64,000 nucleotides of DNA. Origin: Mesorhizobium xinjiangense. GTDB taxonomy: Bacteria; Pseudomonadota; Alphaproteobacteria; Rhizobiales; Rhizobiaceae. The notes under the pieces are model-generated. The model saw nothing but the letters and a program-made list of their open reading frames with translations. It searched no databases and was not told where the DNA came from. The stretch is taken from assembly GCF_009749525.1 (NCBI RefSeq), contig NZ_WOAC01000004.1, forward strand, positions 1 through 64,000. The letters run 5' to 3'. Below are positions 20,597-29,233 of this stretch, one piece after another; the first letter of the stretch is position 1, and each line of letters starts with the position of its first letter. A program made the translations under genes and the position numbers.

Positions 20597-21013
20597 ATGA
20601 GCGAAACGATGGACAATAATTACGTACCCAGCGAGGATGAGCCGTTCATGAACGAACGGCAAAAAGCCTACTTCCGAGCCAAGCTGATAGGCTGGAAGAA
20701 CGACATTCTCAGAGAAGCGCGCGATACGCTCGAAGTCCTGCAGCAGGAAAACGCCAATCATCCCGATCTCGCCGACAGGGCATCGTCGGAAACCGACAGA
20801 GCCATCGAACTGAGAGCGCGGGACCGGCAGCGCAAGCTGATCACGAAAATCGATGCCGCCCTGCAGCGTATCGACGAAGGCACATACGGCTATTGCGAAG
20901 AGACAGGCGAGCCCATCGCGCTGAAGCGGCTCGACGCGCGGCCCATCGCGACCTTGTCCATCGAGGCCCAGGAACGTCACGAGCGGCGTGAGAAGGTCTA
21001 TCGCGACGACTAG
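20597..21013 (+). CDS. dksA: DksA-family RNA polymerase-binding transcription factor, Cys-depleted
   Basis: 138 residues. DksA binds the RNA polymerase secondary channel and with ppGpp adjusts transcription in the stringent response. The coiled-coil region is ERQKAYFRAKLIGWKNDILREA to the following helix. The globular end reads GTYGYCEETGEPIALKRLDARPIATLSIEAQERHE: only the first of the four zinc-finger cysteines of E. coli DksA remains (the others are Thr, Ser and Ala here), a pattern shared by alphaproteobacterial DksA proteins. The frame also has a GTG at 20588, but ATG 20597 follows a GGGG ribosome site. The TAG stop lies in the terminus of dispersed repeat copy C. Confidence 0.93.
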   Translation: MSETMDNNYVPSEDEPFMNERQKAYFRAKLIGWKNDILREARDTLEVLQQENANHPDLADRASSETDRAIELRARDRQRKLITKIDAALQRIDEGTYGYCEETGEPIALKRLDARPIATLSIEAQERHERREKVYRDD

Positions 21014-21098
21014 CGCGCGTTCGCTTCAAACGGAAACGTTTGAGCGAAAGGTACATGCTCCAACAGATTTATATGCGCGCCAGATCAATATGCTCTAA
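21010..21098. repeat. Dispersed palindromic repeat, copy C
   Basis: Its first 34 bp (21010-21043) are identical to 31050-31083 (copy D). Hairpin CGCT-TCAAACG, GAAA, CGTTTGA-GCG; then TACATGCTCCAACA, the core ATATGCGCGCC-AGATCAATATG and the end CTCTAA. The TAG at 21011-21013 is the dksA stop codon. The second hairpin found in copies B and D is missing. It may also terminate dksA transcription. Confidence 0.8.
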
Positions 21099-21187
21099 TG
21101 CCGGCCCGGCCTGTGTCGGCGACCTGCAACAGGAACAGGAATGGCGTCAGCGGCCCCGTGAGGCCGCTGAATTCGTATGACGGGCCT

Positions 21188-22276
21188 TCACGCGGCGATT
21201 TGAGGCGCCGGGCCGATATAGCGCGACTGCGGGCGGATCAGGCGGCCCGTCATGGCCTGTTCGCGCGCATGGGCGATCCAGCCGACGACGCGTCCCGCGG
21301 CGAAGACACAGGTAAACGCTTGCGCGGGAAAGCCGAGCGCCTCGAGCAGCGCCGCGGTGTAGAACTCGACATTGGTGTCCAGCGAGCGGTCCGGCTTCGC
21401 CGTGCGCAAAAGGTCGAGCGCCGCCGTTTCCACCGCCTCGGCCAACGCGATCCGGCCGGCCAGTTCCTCATCGCTGCTCAAGCGCGCGATCGCCTGCTTG
21501 AGCGCATCGGCACGCGGGTCGCGCACACGGTAGATGCGATGGCCGAAACCCATCAGCCGGTCGCCGCGCGCCAGCGCCTCGGCGAGCCAGCCATGCGCGG
21601 CCTGTGGCGTGGCGATGGCGTCGAGCATGGCGAGCACCGGCCCCGGCGCGCCGCCATGCAAGGGCCCCTTGAGGGCGCACAGGCCGGCGATCGCGGCCGA
21701 GCCGAGCCCGGCCTGCGTGGAAGCGACGGTCCGGGCAGTGAATGTCGAAGCGTTCATGCCGTGGTCGCTGACCGTGGCAAGGTAGCTGTCGAGCCCGCTC
21801 GCGGCATGCGCGGTGGCGGGCCGGCCCGATATCATGCGCAGGAAATCGGCCGAATGGGTGTTGGCGGGATCCGGCGCGACCGGCGTCTTTGCCGCCCCCA
21901 TCCGCAACCGCGCCGCGGTGATGACGGCGGGCGCCGCAACGAGCTGCAAGGCGGTGTCGAGGTCGTCGCCATCGGCGAGCAGGGACAGGCCGGCGCGCAG
22001 CGCATCGACCGGTTCCAGGTCGCGCAAGGCCGCCAGATGGGGCGAGATCCGCTTGAAGACCCCGAGCCGCGCCGAGCCGATCGCGGATCGTAGGTCTTCC
22101 CCCGCGGGCAATCCGTCGACAAATCCCTCAAGCAGCAAATGCACGACATCCTCGAAAGCCCAGCCGGCGGCGAGGTCTTCCACCGCATGTCCGCGGATCA
22201 CCAGCCGTCCCTTTGCGCCGTCGACGTCCGACAGCACCGTTTCGGCCGCGACCACATCGTCCAATCCGTTCGTCAT
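21188..22276 (-). CDS. Citrate synthase family protein
   Basis: 362 residues, two-domain citrate synthase fold. Active-site segments: VSDHGMNASTF, KGPLHGG (catalytic His), MGFGHRIYRVRDPRA (second His) and TNVEFYTA, where the catalytic Asp of classical enzymes (NVDF) is Glu. This variant is seen in the short citrate/2-methylcitrate synthase-like group. It is not the main TCA-cycle gltA (about 430 residues). The frame is open to 22321, but the ATG at 22276 has GGAGAA just upstream. Divergent from a second citrate-synthase-fold gene with a DNA-binding N-terminus at 22352; only 75 bp separate them. Exact substrate unknown. Confidence 0.82.
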   Translation of the reverse strand: MTNGLDDVVAAETVLSDVDGAKGRLVIRGHAVEDLAAGWAFEDVVHLLLEGFVDGLPAGEDLRSAIGSARLGVFKRISPHLAALRDLEPVDALRAGLSLLADGDDLDTALQLVAAPAVITAARLRMGAAKTPVAPDPANTHSADFLRMISGRPATAHAASGLDSYLATVSDHGMNASTFTARTVASTQAGLGSAAIAGLCALKGPLHGGAPGPVLAMLDAIATPQAAHGWLAEALARGDRLMGFGHRIYRVRDPRADALKQAIARLSSDEELAGRIALAEAVETAALDLLRTAKPDRSLDTNVEFYTAALLEALGFPAQAFTCVFAAGRVVGWIAHAREQAMTGRLIRPQSRYIGPAPQIAA

Positions 22277-22333
22277 TGCGTGTTCTCCTTGCTGTGGCGT
22301 GGACAATGTGTAGATCATCAATGGTCGTCAATC

Positions 22334-22350
22334 TTGATCAACTGAATCAA
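22334..22350. promoter_or_regulatory. Inverted repeat between divergent citrate-synthase-like genes, candidate operator
   Basis: TTGAT-CAACTGA-ATCAA, perfect 5-bp arms, 7-nt spacer, ending 1 bp before the ATG of the 22352 gene. Nearby ATCATCAAT and CGTCAATC add further partial half sites (22316-22332). The helix-containing product of the 22352 gene is an obvious candidate ligand for this DNA. Inference from position only. Confidence 0.35.
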
Positions 22351-22351
22351 T

Positions 22352-23524
22352 ATGTCTGTCTGGATACCGAGCAAGCAGGCCCTCGAACGGCTGGAGGTGA
22401 GGCCGCAAACGCTTTACGCCTATGTCAGCCGCGGTCTCGTTGCAGCCAGGCCGGATCCTGCCGATCCGCGCCGCAGTCTTTACTCGGGCGACGACATCGA
22501 GGCGTTGCGGACACGGCGCGCGCGGGGCCGAAGGGCACGGCAGGTTGCGCAGAACGCGATCGCCTGGGGGGAGGCGGTGCTGCCGACCTCGATTTCGACC
22601 ATCGCCCATGGCCGCCTCTACTACCGCCAGCACGATGCCGCCGTGCTGGCCCGCGCGGCGACGCTGGAGGAGGTGGCCGCACTGTTGTGGGATGTAGAGC
22701 CGCAGAGCGTGCATGCCGGCCGCGTCATGGAATGCGACCGCGAGCGCGGACCAACGACGGCGGCCATGACGCTGCTTGCGCGCGAGGCGGCGGACGGCAT
22801 GCCGACGCTCGGCCGCAGCCGCTTCGCCCTGGCGACCGAGGCGGGGCCGCTGCTTGCCGGTGTCGCATCGGCTCTGGGCGCCGAAACGATCCGCGAGGGC
22901 GATATCGCAGCGTCATTCGCCACGGCCTGGCGCTGCACCGGCACGGCCGCCGAACTGGTCAGAATGGCGCTGGTGATCCTGGCCGACCACGAGCTCAACG
23001 CCTCGACCTTTGCCACCCGGGTGGCCGCCTCGACCGGCGCGCCGCTGGCAGCCGCACTGCTTGCGGGGTTTTCGACGCTGCTGGGACCGCGTCACGGTGG
23101 GGTGGCAGCACAATTGCGCGCCTTTGCTGCCGACAGCATGCGCACCGGGGCGACCGCGGCGACCACCGACTGGATGCGGCGCGGGGAGATGCTACCGGGC
23201 TTCGGGCATCGCCTTTATCAGGGGATCGATCCGCGCGCCGAAATCCTGCTTTCGCGGTTTGCGCCGCCGGCGCATCTGGCCGAGCTTGCCGCTGCGGTGC
23301 ACGAGCTTGCCGGATGGCGGCCGAACGTCGATTTCGCGCTGGTCGCGATGAGCGAAGCCTTCGACCTGCCGGACGATGCGCCGTTCCGGCTCTTTGCCGC
23401 GGGACGGTGCTGTGGCTGGCTCGCGCATGCGATGGAGCAGGCGGCAACCGGACAACTCATCAGGCCGCGTGCGCGCTACGACGGGCCGCCGCTTGTGCCG
23501 CAGGGCGGCATGGGTACCGATTGA
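22352..23524 (+). CDS. Citrate-synthase-fold protein with N-terminal DNA-binding (MerR/excisionase-like) helix
   Basis: 390 residues. Residues 1-55 (SVWIPSKQALERLEVRPQTLYAYVSRGLVAARPDP...RRSLYSGDDIEALRTRR) look like a MerR-type winged helix: helix-turn-helix, a wing reading RRSLYSGDDIEAL, then basic residues. The rest is a citrate synthase fold: LADHELNASTFATRVAAST, LLGPRHGG, LPGFGHRLYQGIDPRA and WRPNVDFALVAM, so both His and the Asp of the active site are kept. Whether it is an enzyme, a metabolite-sensing regulator, or both is unknown. Divergent from a citrate synthase family gene; adjacency suggests they act together. Fusions of this kind are annotated in other Rhizobiales. Confidence 0.8.
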   Translation: MSVWIPSKQALERLEVRPQTLYAYVSRGLVAARPDPADPRRSLYSGDDIEALRTRRARGRRARQVAQNAIAWGEAVLPTSISTIAHGRLYYRQHDAAVLARAATLEEVAALLWDVEPQSVHAGRVMECDRERGPTTAAMTLLAREAADGMPTLGRSRFALATEAGPLLAGVASALGAETIREGDIAASFATAWRCTGTAAELVRMALVILADHELNASTFATRVAASTGAPLAAALLAGFSTLLGPRHGGVAAQLRAFAADSMRTGATAATTDWMRRGEMLPGFGHRLYQGIDPRAEILLSRFAPPAHLAELAAAVHELAGWRPNVDFALVAMSEAFDLPDDAPFRLFAAGRCCGWLAHAMEQAATGQLIRPRARYDGPPLVPQGGMGTD

Positions 23525-23637
23525 GCCTTTTTGCCAACGCGCTTGGACCGGTACATCGATCCACTGCATTGATAGACCGACAAAACCCATTGTTTTTTCG
23601 CAATTCCGGATGGAAGTCCGGTTTCCACTTGGAATCG

Positions 23638-24375
23638 CTACCGGCGCGTTTCGGAGGATAGATCGCCGAGGAGCTTTTCCATCTCCTCCTCCAGCGAGGG
23701 ATCCGCTTCGGCAGTGGGGCGATGGTGCGGGTCACGGCGCAATTCGGCCTGCAGGGCGCGGTCGAGATAGTCGTCGGATTCCCGGCCCGTTTGCGGCGCG
23801 GCCGCGGAACTTGTGCCGGCGGCGGGCGGCGCGGGACGTGGCGGTTCGCCCCGGGCAGGGGGCGTCGTGGCATGCATCGGCTGCGGGCTCGGTCCCGGCG
23901 CTGCGTGCCCGCCGGGTGTTGGCGTTGCCGCAGACGTGTGTCTTGCAGCCATGACCGTTGGCGCGGCTTCCGGTACGCGCGGTGCGGGGGCTGCCGCCGG
24001 CTGCGCCGGGGTCAGGAATGCCGGTTCCTGGGGCTCCAGAGAGGGTGCGGCGCTGGGCAGTGGTTCGCTCAAGCCTGTGGCCGGTCCGATTCGGCTTTCC
24101 ACGACCACGTCCGTCGGTCCGCCGATCAACAGCAGATGCTCGACATCGTCCCGGCGCACGAGCACGATGCGGCGTTTTGCGTCGATGGCGGCGGCGTCCA
24201 GAACGGCCAGGCGTGCCTTGCGGTGCCGTCCTCCGGCAACGAAGGTGCCTGATGTCAGACCACGATAGATACGCCAGATCGCGGCCAGGGCGATAATGGC
24301 CGCCAGCACGATCATCAGCGCCCAGATCGCCGATCCGGTGCTGGAACCGCCAATATTGTCGAGCCAGGTGCTCAT
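23638..24375 (-). CDS. FliO/MopB-like single-pass membrane protein with Pro/Ala-rich tail
   Basis: 245 residues. One membrane helix at about 17-36 (SAIWALMIVLAAIIALAAIWRIY), then a FliO-like SH3-type strand segment (ARLAVLDAAAIDAKRRIVLVRRDDVEHLLLIGGPTDVVVES). The C-terminal half is low-complexity, Pro/Ala-rich and probably disordered, ending in an acidic DPSLEEEMEKLLGDLSSE segment. FliO helps assemble the flagellar export gate, but no other flagellar gene is near. Many Rhizobiales carry such FliO-domain proteins outside flagellar clusters, so a non-flagellar role is plausible. It is divergent from cckA, with 296 bp between them. Confidence 0.6.
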   Translation of the reverse strand: MSTWLDNIGGSSTGSAIWALMIVLAAIIALAAIWRIYRGLTSGTFVAGGRHRKARLAVLDAAAIDAKRRIVLVRRDDVEHLLLIGGPTDVVVESRIGPATGLSEPLPSAAPSLEPQEPAFLTPAQPAAAPAPRVPEAAPTVMAARHTSAATPTPGGHAAPGPSPQPMHATTPPARGEPPRPAPPAAGTSSAAAPQTGRESDDYLDRALQAELRRDPHHRPTAEADPSLEEEMEKLLGDLSSETRR

Positions 24376-24671
24376 GGTGCTCTTTCCACACTGTTCGTTC
24401 AGGCCAAGGTTAGTGCATCGGACAACAATGTGGAATCAATTCCGTTTGCCGCCGGCAATCACACTCCGGCAGACGGGTTCCAGATTGATGCCCGATGGTT
24501 TCGAGCGGGCACCGAGCAGCCGGTAAGCGCGTCATGCGGCGAGCCGCGCAGCTGCAGGCGTCAGGTCATGTTTTTAGGGATGACGCGCCTCTTGGGCTTT
24601 CCCGCCCTGCAAGAATGTGATTCAACCGGGCGGGAGCTGAACCAGGGAATCGGGCAGGACGGAAAGACAAT
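24376..24671. other. Intergenic region between fliO-like gene and cckA
   Basis: 296 bp separating two divergent genes. It must hold both promoters. I see no convincing -35/-10 pair, no TTAA-N7-TTAA CtrA site and no supported small gene. Confidence 0.4.
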
Positions 24672-27266
24672 ATGGTCAAGGATAGCCGCGACGATTTCTA
24701 TCCTGCGCCGATCGTCGACCAGAATTCACGGCCTGGAACCATCGTCCGCCTCCTGATCTTCGTCATCGTCCTGATCTTCGCCGCAATTGCATTTGCAATC
24801 CTGCGCGAACGGCTCGGCGATCCGTTCCTGCTCGGCATGCTGGGTGTCCTGGCGATGATCGGCGTGGGCTATCTCTTCGCCAGCGCCATAGGCTTCGTCC
24901 AGATCGCCCCGCGATCGACCGGCGACGAACTGGCCAAGGCCTATGTCGATTCCATGCGCCAGGGTCTTGTCGTGACCGACGCCAAGGGGCGCGTACTCTA
25001 CGCCAATGCCGGGTATGCCGAACTGACCGGTGCCACCTCGGCGGCCGACGTCAAGACAATCGAAGGTCTTCTGGGCGACAATCAGGAAGCCGCGCCGACG
25101 GTCGAACGTCTCGCCCTCGGGCTGAAGGACGGGCGCTCAGGGGACGGCGAGTTCCGCCTTTCGCATTCCGTGCGGCCCGGATCCGAGCCCGGCGCGCACT
25201 GGTATCGTCTGCGTGCGCGCACATTCGTTTCGCCGGGACAGCGCCAGCCCCTGTCGGCCTGGCAGATCGAGGACATCTCGGCCGAGCGTGCCGAGCAGGA
25301 GCGCTTCTTCCTCGACCTGCAGCAGGCGATCGACCACCTCGACCATGCGCCGGCCGGCTTCTTTTCGGCCGACCCGGCCGGACGCATCACCTATGTCAAC
25401 GCGACGCTCGCCGAATGGCTGGGCATCGATCTCGCTTCGTTCATGCCGGGCGCGGTCACGCTGGGCGAGATCGTGGCCGGCGACGGCATGGCGCTGATCC
25501 GTTCGGTCAAGGCCGATCCGGGCGCAACGCGCAACGCCGTCATCGATCTCGACCTGCAGACGGTTACCGGCGAGGCCCTGCCGGTGCGCTTCATGCACAG
25601 GGCAACCGCCAGCCGCGAAGGCGCGCCGGGACCGACGCGCACCATCGTGCTCAACCGTCAACTGGGCGAGGATGCTTCGGCGGAGCTGCGCGCCTCGGAG
25701 GTGCGCTTCACGCGCTTCTTCAATTCCACCCCGATGGCGATTGCCGGGATCGACAGCCAGGGCCGCATCCTGCGCACCAATGCGCCGTTCCTGTCGCTGT
25801 TTTCCAGCGTCGTCGACCGCGACGACGTCGACCGCCGCGTGCGCTTCGACAAGGTGGTCCACGAGCGCGACCGGGCGACATTCGCCGCCGCGCTGGAGAA
25901 GGCCAAGCAGCGCCAGGCCGACATCCCCGCCATCGACAGCGTGCTGCCGAGCGACGAGGAACGCCATCTGCGCCTTTACGTCAACGCCGTCGTCGATGCG
26001 GCCGAAACGGATGACGCCGACGAAGCGGCCATTGTCTACGCGGTCGAGACGACCGAACAGAAGGCCCTCGAGGCGCAGATGGCCCAGGGCCAGAAGATGC
26101 AGGCGGTGGGCCAGCTCGCCGGCGGCATCGCGCACGATTTCAACAACGTGCTGACCGCGATCATCATGGCCTCGGACCTGCTCCTGACCAACCATCGGCC
26201 GTCCGACCCGTCCTTCCAGGACATCATGAACATCAAGCAGAACGCCAACCGCGCCGCCTCCCTGGTGCGCCAGTTGCTGGCCTTCTCGCGCCGCCAGACG
26301 CTGCGCCCGGAGGTCCTCAGCCTGACCGACGTCCTGGCCGATCTGCGCATGCTCTTGTCGCGGCTGGTCGGCAACGAAGTGCGCCTGCGCGTCGATCATG
26401 GACGCGATCAGTGGCCGGTCAAGGTCGATCTCGGCCAGTTCGAGCAGGTGATCGTCAACCTGGCCGTCAACGCGCGCGACGCCATGCCGGAGGGAGGCGA
26501 CCTCGTCATTCGCACGCGCAACGTGACAGAAGAGGAATGCGCCGGGTTTTCCTATCGCGAGCTCGCTGCCGCCGACTACGCCGTGGTGGAGGTCGAGGAC
26601 TCCGGCAGCGGCATCCCGCCGGACGTGCTGAAGAAGATTTTCGAGCCCTTCTTCACCACCAAGGAGGTCGGCAAGGGCACCGGTCTCGGCTTGTCGATGG
26701 TCTACGGCATCATCAAGCAGACCGGCGGCTTCATCTATGCCGATTCGGAAGTCGGCAAGGGAACGACGTTCCGCATCTTCCTGCCGCGCTATGTCGAGGC
26801 CAAGCGGGCCGCAGACGTGGCGGAAGGCGCTTCGGCATCCGAGGCCGAAGGCACCTCGGCAAAGCCGGAGGCTGCGCATACGGACCTGTCGGGCTCCGCC
26901 ACGGTTCTTCTGGTCGAAGACGAGGACGCCGTGCGCATGGGCGGCATGCGGGCGCTCACCTCGCGCGGCTATACAGTGCACGAGGCTTCCTCCGGCATCG
27001 AGGCGCTGGAGATATTCGACAGTCTGGAGGGGCGGATCGACATCGTCGTCTCCGACGTGGTCATGCCGGAGATGGACGGTCCGACACTGCTTGGCGAATT
27101 GCGCAAGCGCCAGCCCGACATTCGCTTCGTCTTCGTCTCGGGCTATGCCGAGGACGCATTTGCCAAGAACCTACCTGACGACGCAAAGTTCGGGTTCCTG
27201 CCAAAACCGTTTTCGCTCAAGCAGTTGGCAACCGTCGTCAAGGAGATGCTCGAAGCGGCTGATTGA
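24672..27266 (+). CDS. cckA: Cell-cycle hybrid histidine kinase CckA
   Basis: 864-residue hybrid kinase that feeds the ChpT-CtrA phosphorelay controlling the alphaproteobacterial cell cycle. Two membrane helices (about 26-44 and 52-73), PAS domains at about 85-200, 220-330 and 340-460, then the dimerisation/phosphoacceptor segment [15 protein letters not shown] with His488, the ATPase domain ([50 protein letters not shown]), and a C-terminal receiver domain with phosphoacceptor Asp795 in [12 protein letters not shown]. Domain order and length match rhizobial and Brucella CckA. The downstream receiver of the relay partner, DivK, is encoded 12 kb away at 39293. Confidence 0.92.
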   Translation: MVKDSRDDFYPAPIVDQNSRPGTIVRLLIFVIVLIFAAIAFAILRERLGDPFLLGMLGVLAMIGVGYLFASAIGFVQIAPRSTGDELAKAYVDSMRQGLVVTDAKGRVLYANAGYAELTGATSAADVKTIEGLLGDNQEAAPTVERLALGLKDGRSGDGEFRLSHSVRPGSEPGAHWYRLRARTFVSPGQRQPLSAWQIEDISAERAEQERFFLDLQQAIDHLDHAPAGFFSADPAGRITYVNATLAEWLGIDLASFMPGAVTLGEIVAGDGMALIRSVKADPGATRNAVIDLDLQTVTGEALPVRFMHRATASREGAPGPTRTIVLNRQLGEDASAELRASEVRFTRFFNSTPMAIAGIDSQGRILRTNAPFLSLFSSVVDRDDVDRRVRFDKVVHERDRATFAAALEKAKQRQADIPAIDSVLPSDEERHLRLYVNAVVDAAETDDADEAAIVYAVETTEQKALEAQMAQGQKMQAVGQLAGGIAHDFNNVLTAIIMASDLLLTNHRPSDPSFQDIMNIKQNANRAASLVRQLLAFSRRQTLRPEVLSLTDVLADLRMLLSRLVGNEVRLRVDHGRDQWPVKVDLGQFEQVIVNLAVNARDAMPEGGDLVIRTRNVTEEECAGFSYRELAAADYAVVEVEDSGSGIPPDVLKKIFEPFFTTKEVGKGTGLGLSMVYGIIKQTGGFIYADSEVGKGTTFRIFLPRYVEAKRAADVAEGASASEAEGTSAKPEAAHTDLSGSATVLLVEDEDAVRMGGMRALTSRGYTVHEASSGIEALEIFDSLEGRIDIVVSDVVMPEMDGPTLLGELRKRQPDIRFVFVSGYAEDAFAKNLPDDAKFGFLPKPFSLKQLATVVKEMLEAAD

Positions 27267-27269
27267 GCT

Positions 27270-27602
27270 TCATTCGGGCATTTCGGCACTGATCTCGATG
27301 GCCGAGTACCACGCCGCCAGGTCGGCGATGTCGGCATCGCTCAGTTGCTTGGCGACAACCGACATCATCTCGTGCTGCCGTTTTCCCTCGCGAAAAGCCT
27401 TGAGCTGGGTCTGCAGATAGATTGCGCTTTCGCCAGCCAGGTGCGGCGCGATGGGGATTTTCGCGATGCCGTCGAGGCCGTGACAGACCTGGCATTTCTG
27501 GCGGGCCATTTCGCGGCCTGCTGCCATGTCCGCAGCCAGGCTTGCCGCTGCCGTGGCGCAACTTAGAACGGCCGCGGCCGCAAGCGCTCTGATCATTGTC
27601 AT
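27270..27602 (-). CDS. Class I c-type cytochrome
   Basis: 110-residue periplasmic monohaem cytochrome. Signal peptide of about 23 residues (AAAAVLSCATAAASLAAD), haem motif CQVCH at 37-41, axial methionine probably Met79 or Met80 in QHEMMSVVAK. The C-terminal helix LSDADIADLAAWYSAI is typical of cytochrome c4/c553-like domains. It lies 76 bp downstream of the soluble sugar dehydrogenase gene on the same strand, so it is likely the electron acceptor of that enzyme. The start at 27602 (MTMIRAL) could instead be the ATG six bases later (MIRAL); either gives a full signal peptide. Confidence 0.88.
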   Translation of the reverse strand: MTMIRALAAAAVLSCATAAASLAADMAAGREMARQKCQVCHGLDGIAKIPIAPHLAGESAIYLQTQLKAFREGKRQHEMMSVVAKQLSDADIADLAAWYSAIEISAEMPE

Positions 27603-27678
27603 CTCCCGTGGATGAAGCGGGCCGGCAGCGCCGCAACGCCGCCGGCCGGGCAGGGATCATTTCGCGGCAAGGCCCGCA

Positions 27679-28923
27679 TCAATCCGCATAGGAGATCCTG
27701 TAGACCGCGCCGACGAGATCGTCGGAAACGAGGATCGATCCGTCACGCAGCACCGCGACGTCGACCGGACGGCCGAGATACTCGCCGTTGTCGCTCAGCC
27801 AACCTTCGGCGAACACCTCGGTCTCGCCGGCGCTGCCGTCCTCGTTGACCGCGGTGAACATTACCCGTGCGCCGATCGGCTCGGTGCGGTTCCACGATCC
27901 GTGCTGGGCGGAGAAGATGCCGCCGCGATATTTGACCGGAAACTGGTCGCCTGTGTAAAAGGTCATGCCGAGGTCGGCGGCATGCGCATCCATTTCGACG
28001 GCCGGCATGACCGTGTCGGCGGGCGGCTCGTCGTTCTTGTACTCGTTCGTGCGCACCGAACCGCCGCCATACCAGGGAAAGCCGAAATGCTGGCCGGGCG
28101 CGGTCTGCCGGTTGATCTCGCCGGGCGGTATGTCGTCGCCCATTCCGTCGACCTGGTTGTCGGTGAACCACAATTCGCCATTGGCAGGATTGAAGTCGTG
28201 TCCGACGGAGTTGCGCACGCCGTTTGTATAGACCTCGCGGCCCGTGCCGTCCTGGTTGATCCGGATGATGCCGCCGAGACCGTGCTGCTTGTACAGATCG
28301 AGTTTTTCCTCGGCCGGGACGTTGAAGGGTTGGCCCAGCGAAATGTAGAGCTTGCCGTCCGGCCCGACGCGGCAGACGCGGGCGGTGTGGTTGTAGCTCA
28401 CCTCCTCTTCCGGGATCAGTTCACCCTGGGCAAGGACATTGAAGGCCGCGACGTCCGGGCTCTCATAGAAGAATTCGGCAGCCGGAAAGGAGAGAACGCG
28501 GTTCTGCTCGGCGACGTAAAGCACGCCCTCGGGAGAGAAACAGGGTCCGTTGGGTACGGCGAAATCAATCGAAGGCGCAAAATCCTTTACCTCGTCGGCC
28601 ACGCGGTCCTTGTCGCGGTCCGTCACGGCCCAGATCTTCGTCTTGCGGGTTCCCACGAAGGTCGCGATGCCTTGCGGGCCGACCGCCATGTGGCGCGCGT
28701 CGGGCACGATGGCATAGAGGCTGATTGCAAAACCGTCGGGCAGGTCGACCTGCTCGAGTATCGCATTGATCGCTTCGGACTTGTCGCCGCCTTGCTCGAT
28801 CTCGGTGAATTCGGTCGTGCCGGTGGTCTTGAACTGCGAGAGTTTTTCGAGATTGGTCTGAGCCGCGGCGAGGCCGGTGGTGGCGAGCAGCGCGGCAACC
28901 GATAGGCTTGTCACGTGGCGCAT
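27679..28923 (-). CDS. Periplasmic PQQ-type sugar (sorbosone-like) dehydrogenase
   Basis: 414-residue secreted beta-propeller of the glucose/sorbosone dehydrogenase family. Signal peptide cleaved after about residue 21 (LAAAQ). Family features: GPCFSPEGVLYVAEQNRVLSF, GPDGKLYISLGQP, NGVRNSVGHDFNPANGELWFTDNQVDGMGDD (catalytic-loop region with the conserved Arg and Asp), NHTARVCRVG, and FSAQHGSWNRTEPIGARV near the end. Oxidises an aldose or similar compound; substrate is unknown and PQQ use is inferred from family. The start ATG 28923 has CCTCC (reverse GGAGG) before it. An in-frame ATG at 28962 would give a poor signal peptide. Co-transcribed with the cytochrome c. Confidence 0.85.
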   Translation of the reverse strand: MRHVTSLSVAALLATTGLAAAQTNLEKLSQFKTTGTTEFTEIEQGGDKSEAINAILEQVDLPDGFAISLYAIVPDARHMAVGPQGIATFVGTRKTKIWAVTDRDKDRVADEVKDFAPSIDFAVPNGPCFSPEGVLYVAEQNRVLSFPAAEFFYESPDVAAFNVLAQGELIPEEEVSYNHTARVCRVGPDGKLYISLGQPFNVPAEEKLDLYKQHGLGGIIRINQDGTGREVYTNGVRNSVGHDFNPANGELWFTDNQVDGMGDDIPPGEINRQTAPGQHFGFPWYGGGSVRTNEYKNDEPPADTVMPAVEMDAHAADLGMTFYTGDQFPVKYRGGIFSAQHGSWNRTEPIGARVMFTAVNEDGSAGETEVFAEGWLSDNGEYLGRPVDVAVLRDGSILVSDDLVGAVYRISYAD

Positions 28924-29233
28924 CTTGCATTCCTCCCTGAACAGTGGCGATGCGAAAGCCATTCAGCCGGCGGATGCGCGTGTTTGGTCGATATAGTTGG
29001 TCAGCGCATGGAGGCAGGCCGAACATTAGACAGAATGCACGTTTTGGCGATGGCCGTCGAGGCGGAAGATGGTCTGCTTCTCCCCTCCCAGCGCGCAACG
29101 CCGTGCCTGTTGATCGAGCACACGACACGTGGTGCGCAATATATGAGCAGGCATGGTCGGCCTTGCTTAGAAATGTGGCAGGTGAGGGTCCTGAATCCTG
29201 GTCGTTCGCGCCGCAGGCCGCGGCGGCAAGCGC
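28924..29233. other. Unassigned intergenic DNA upstream of the sugar dehydrogenase
   Basis: About 310 bp before the tandem hairpin repeats. Short open frames on both strands show no recognisable protein or consistent ribosome site. It presumably carries the promoter of the leftward dehydrogenase gene; no clear boxes were identified. Confidence 0.4.
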
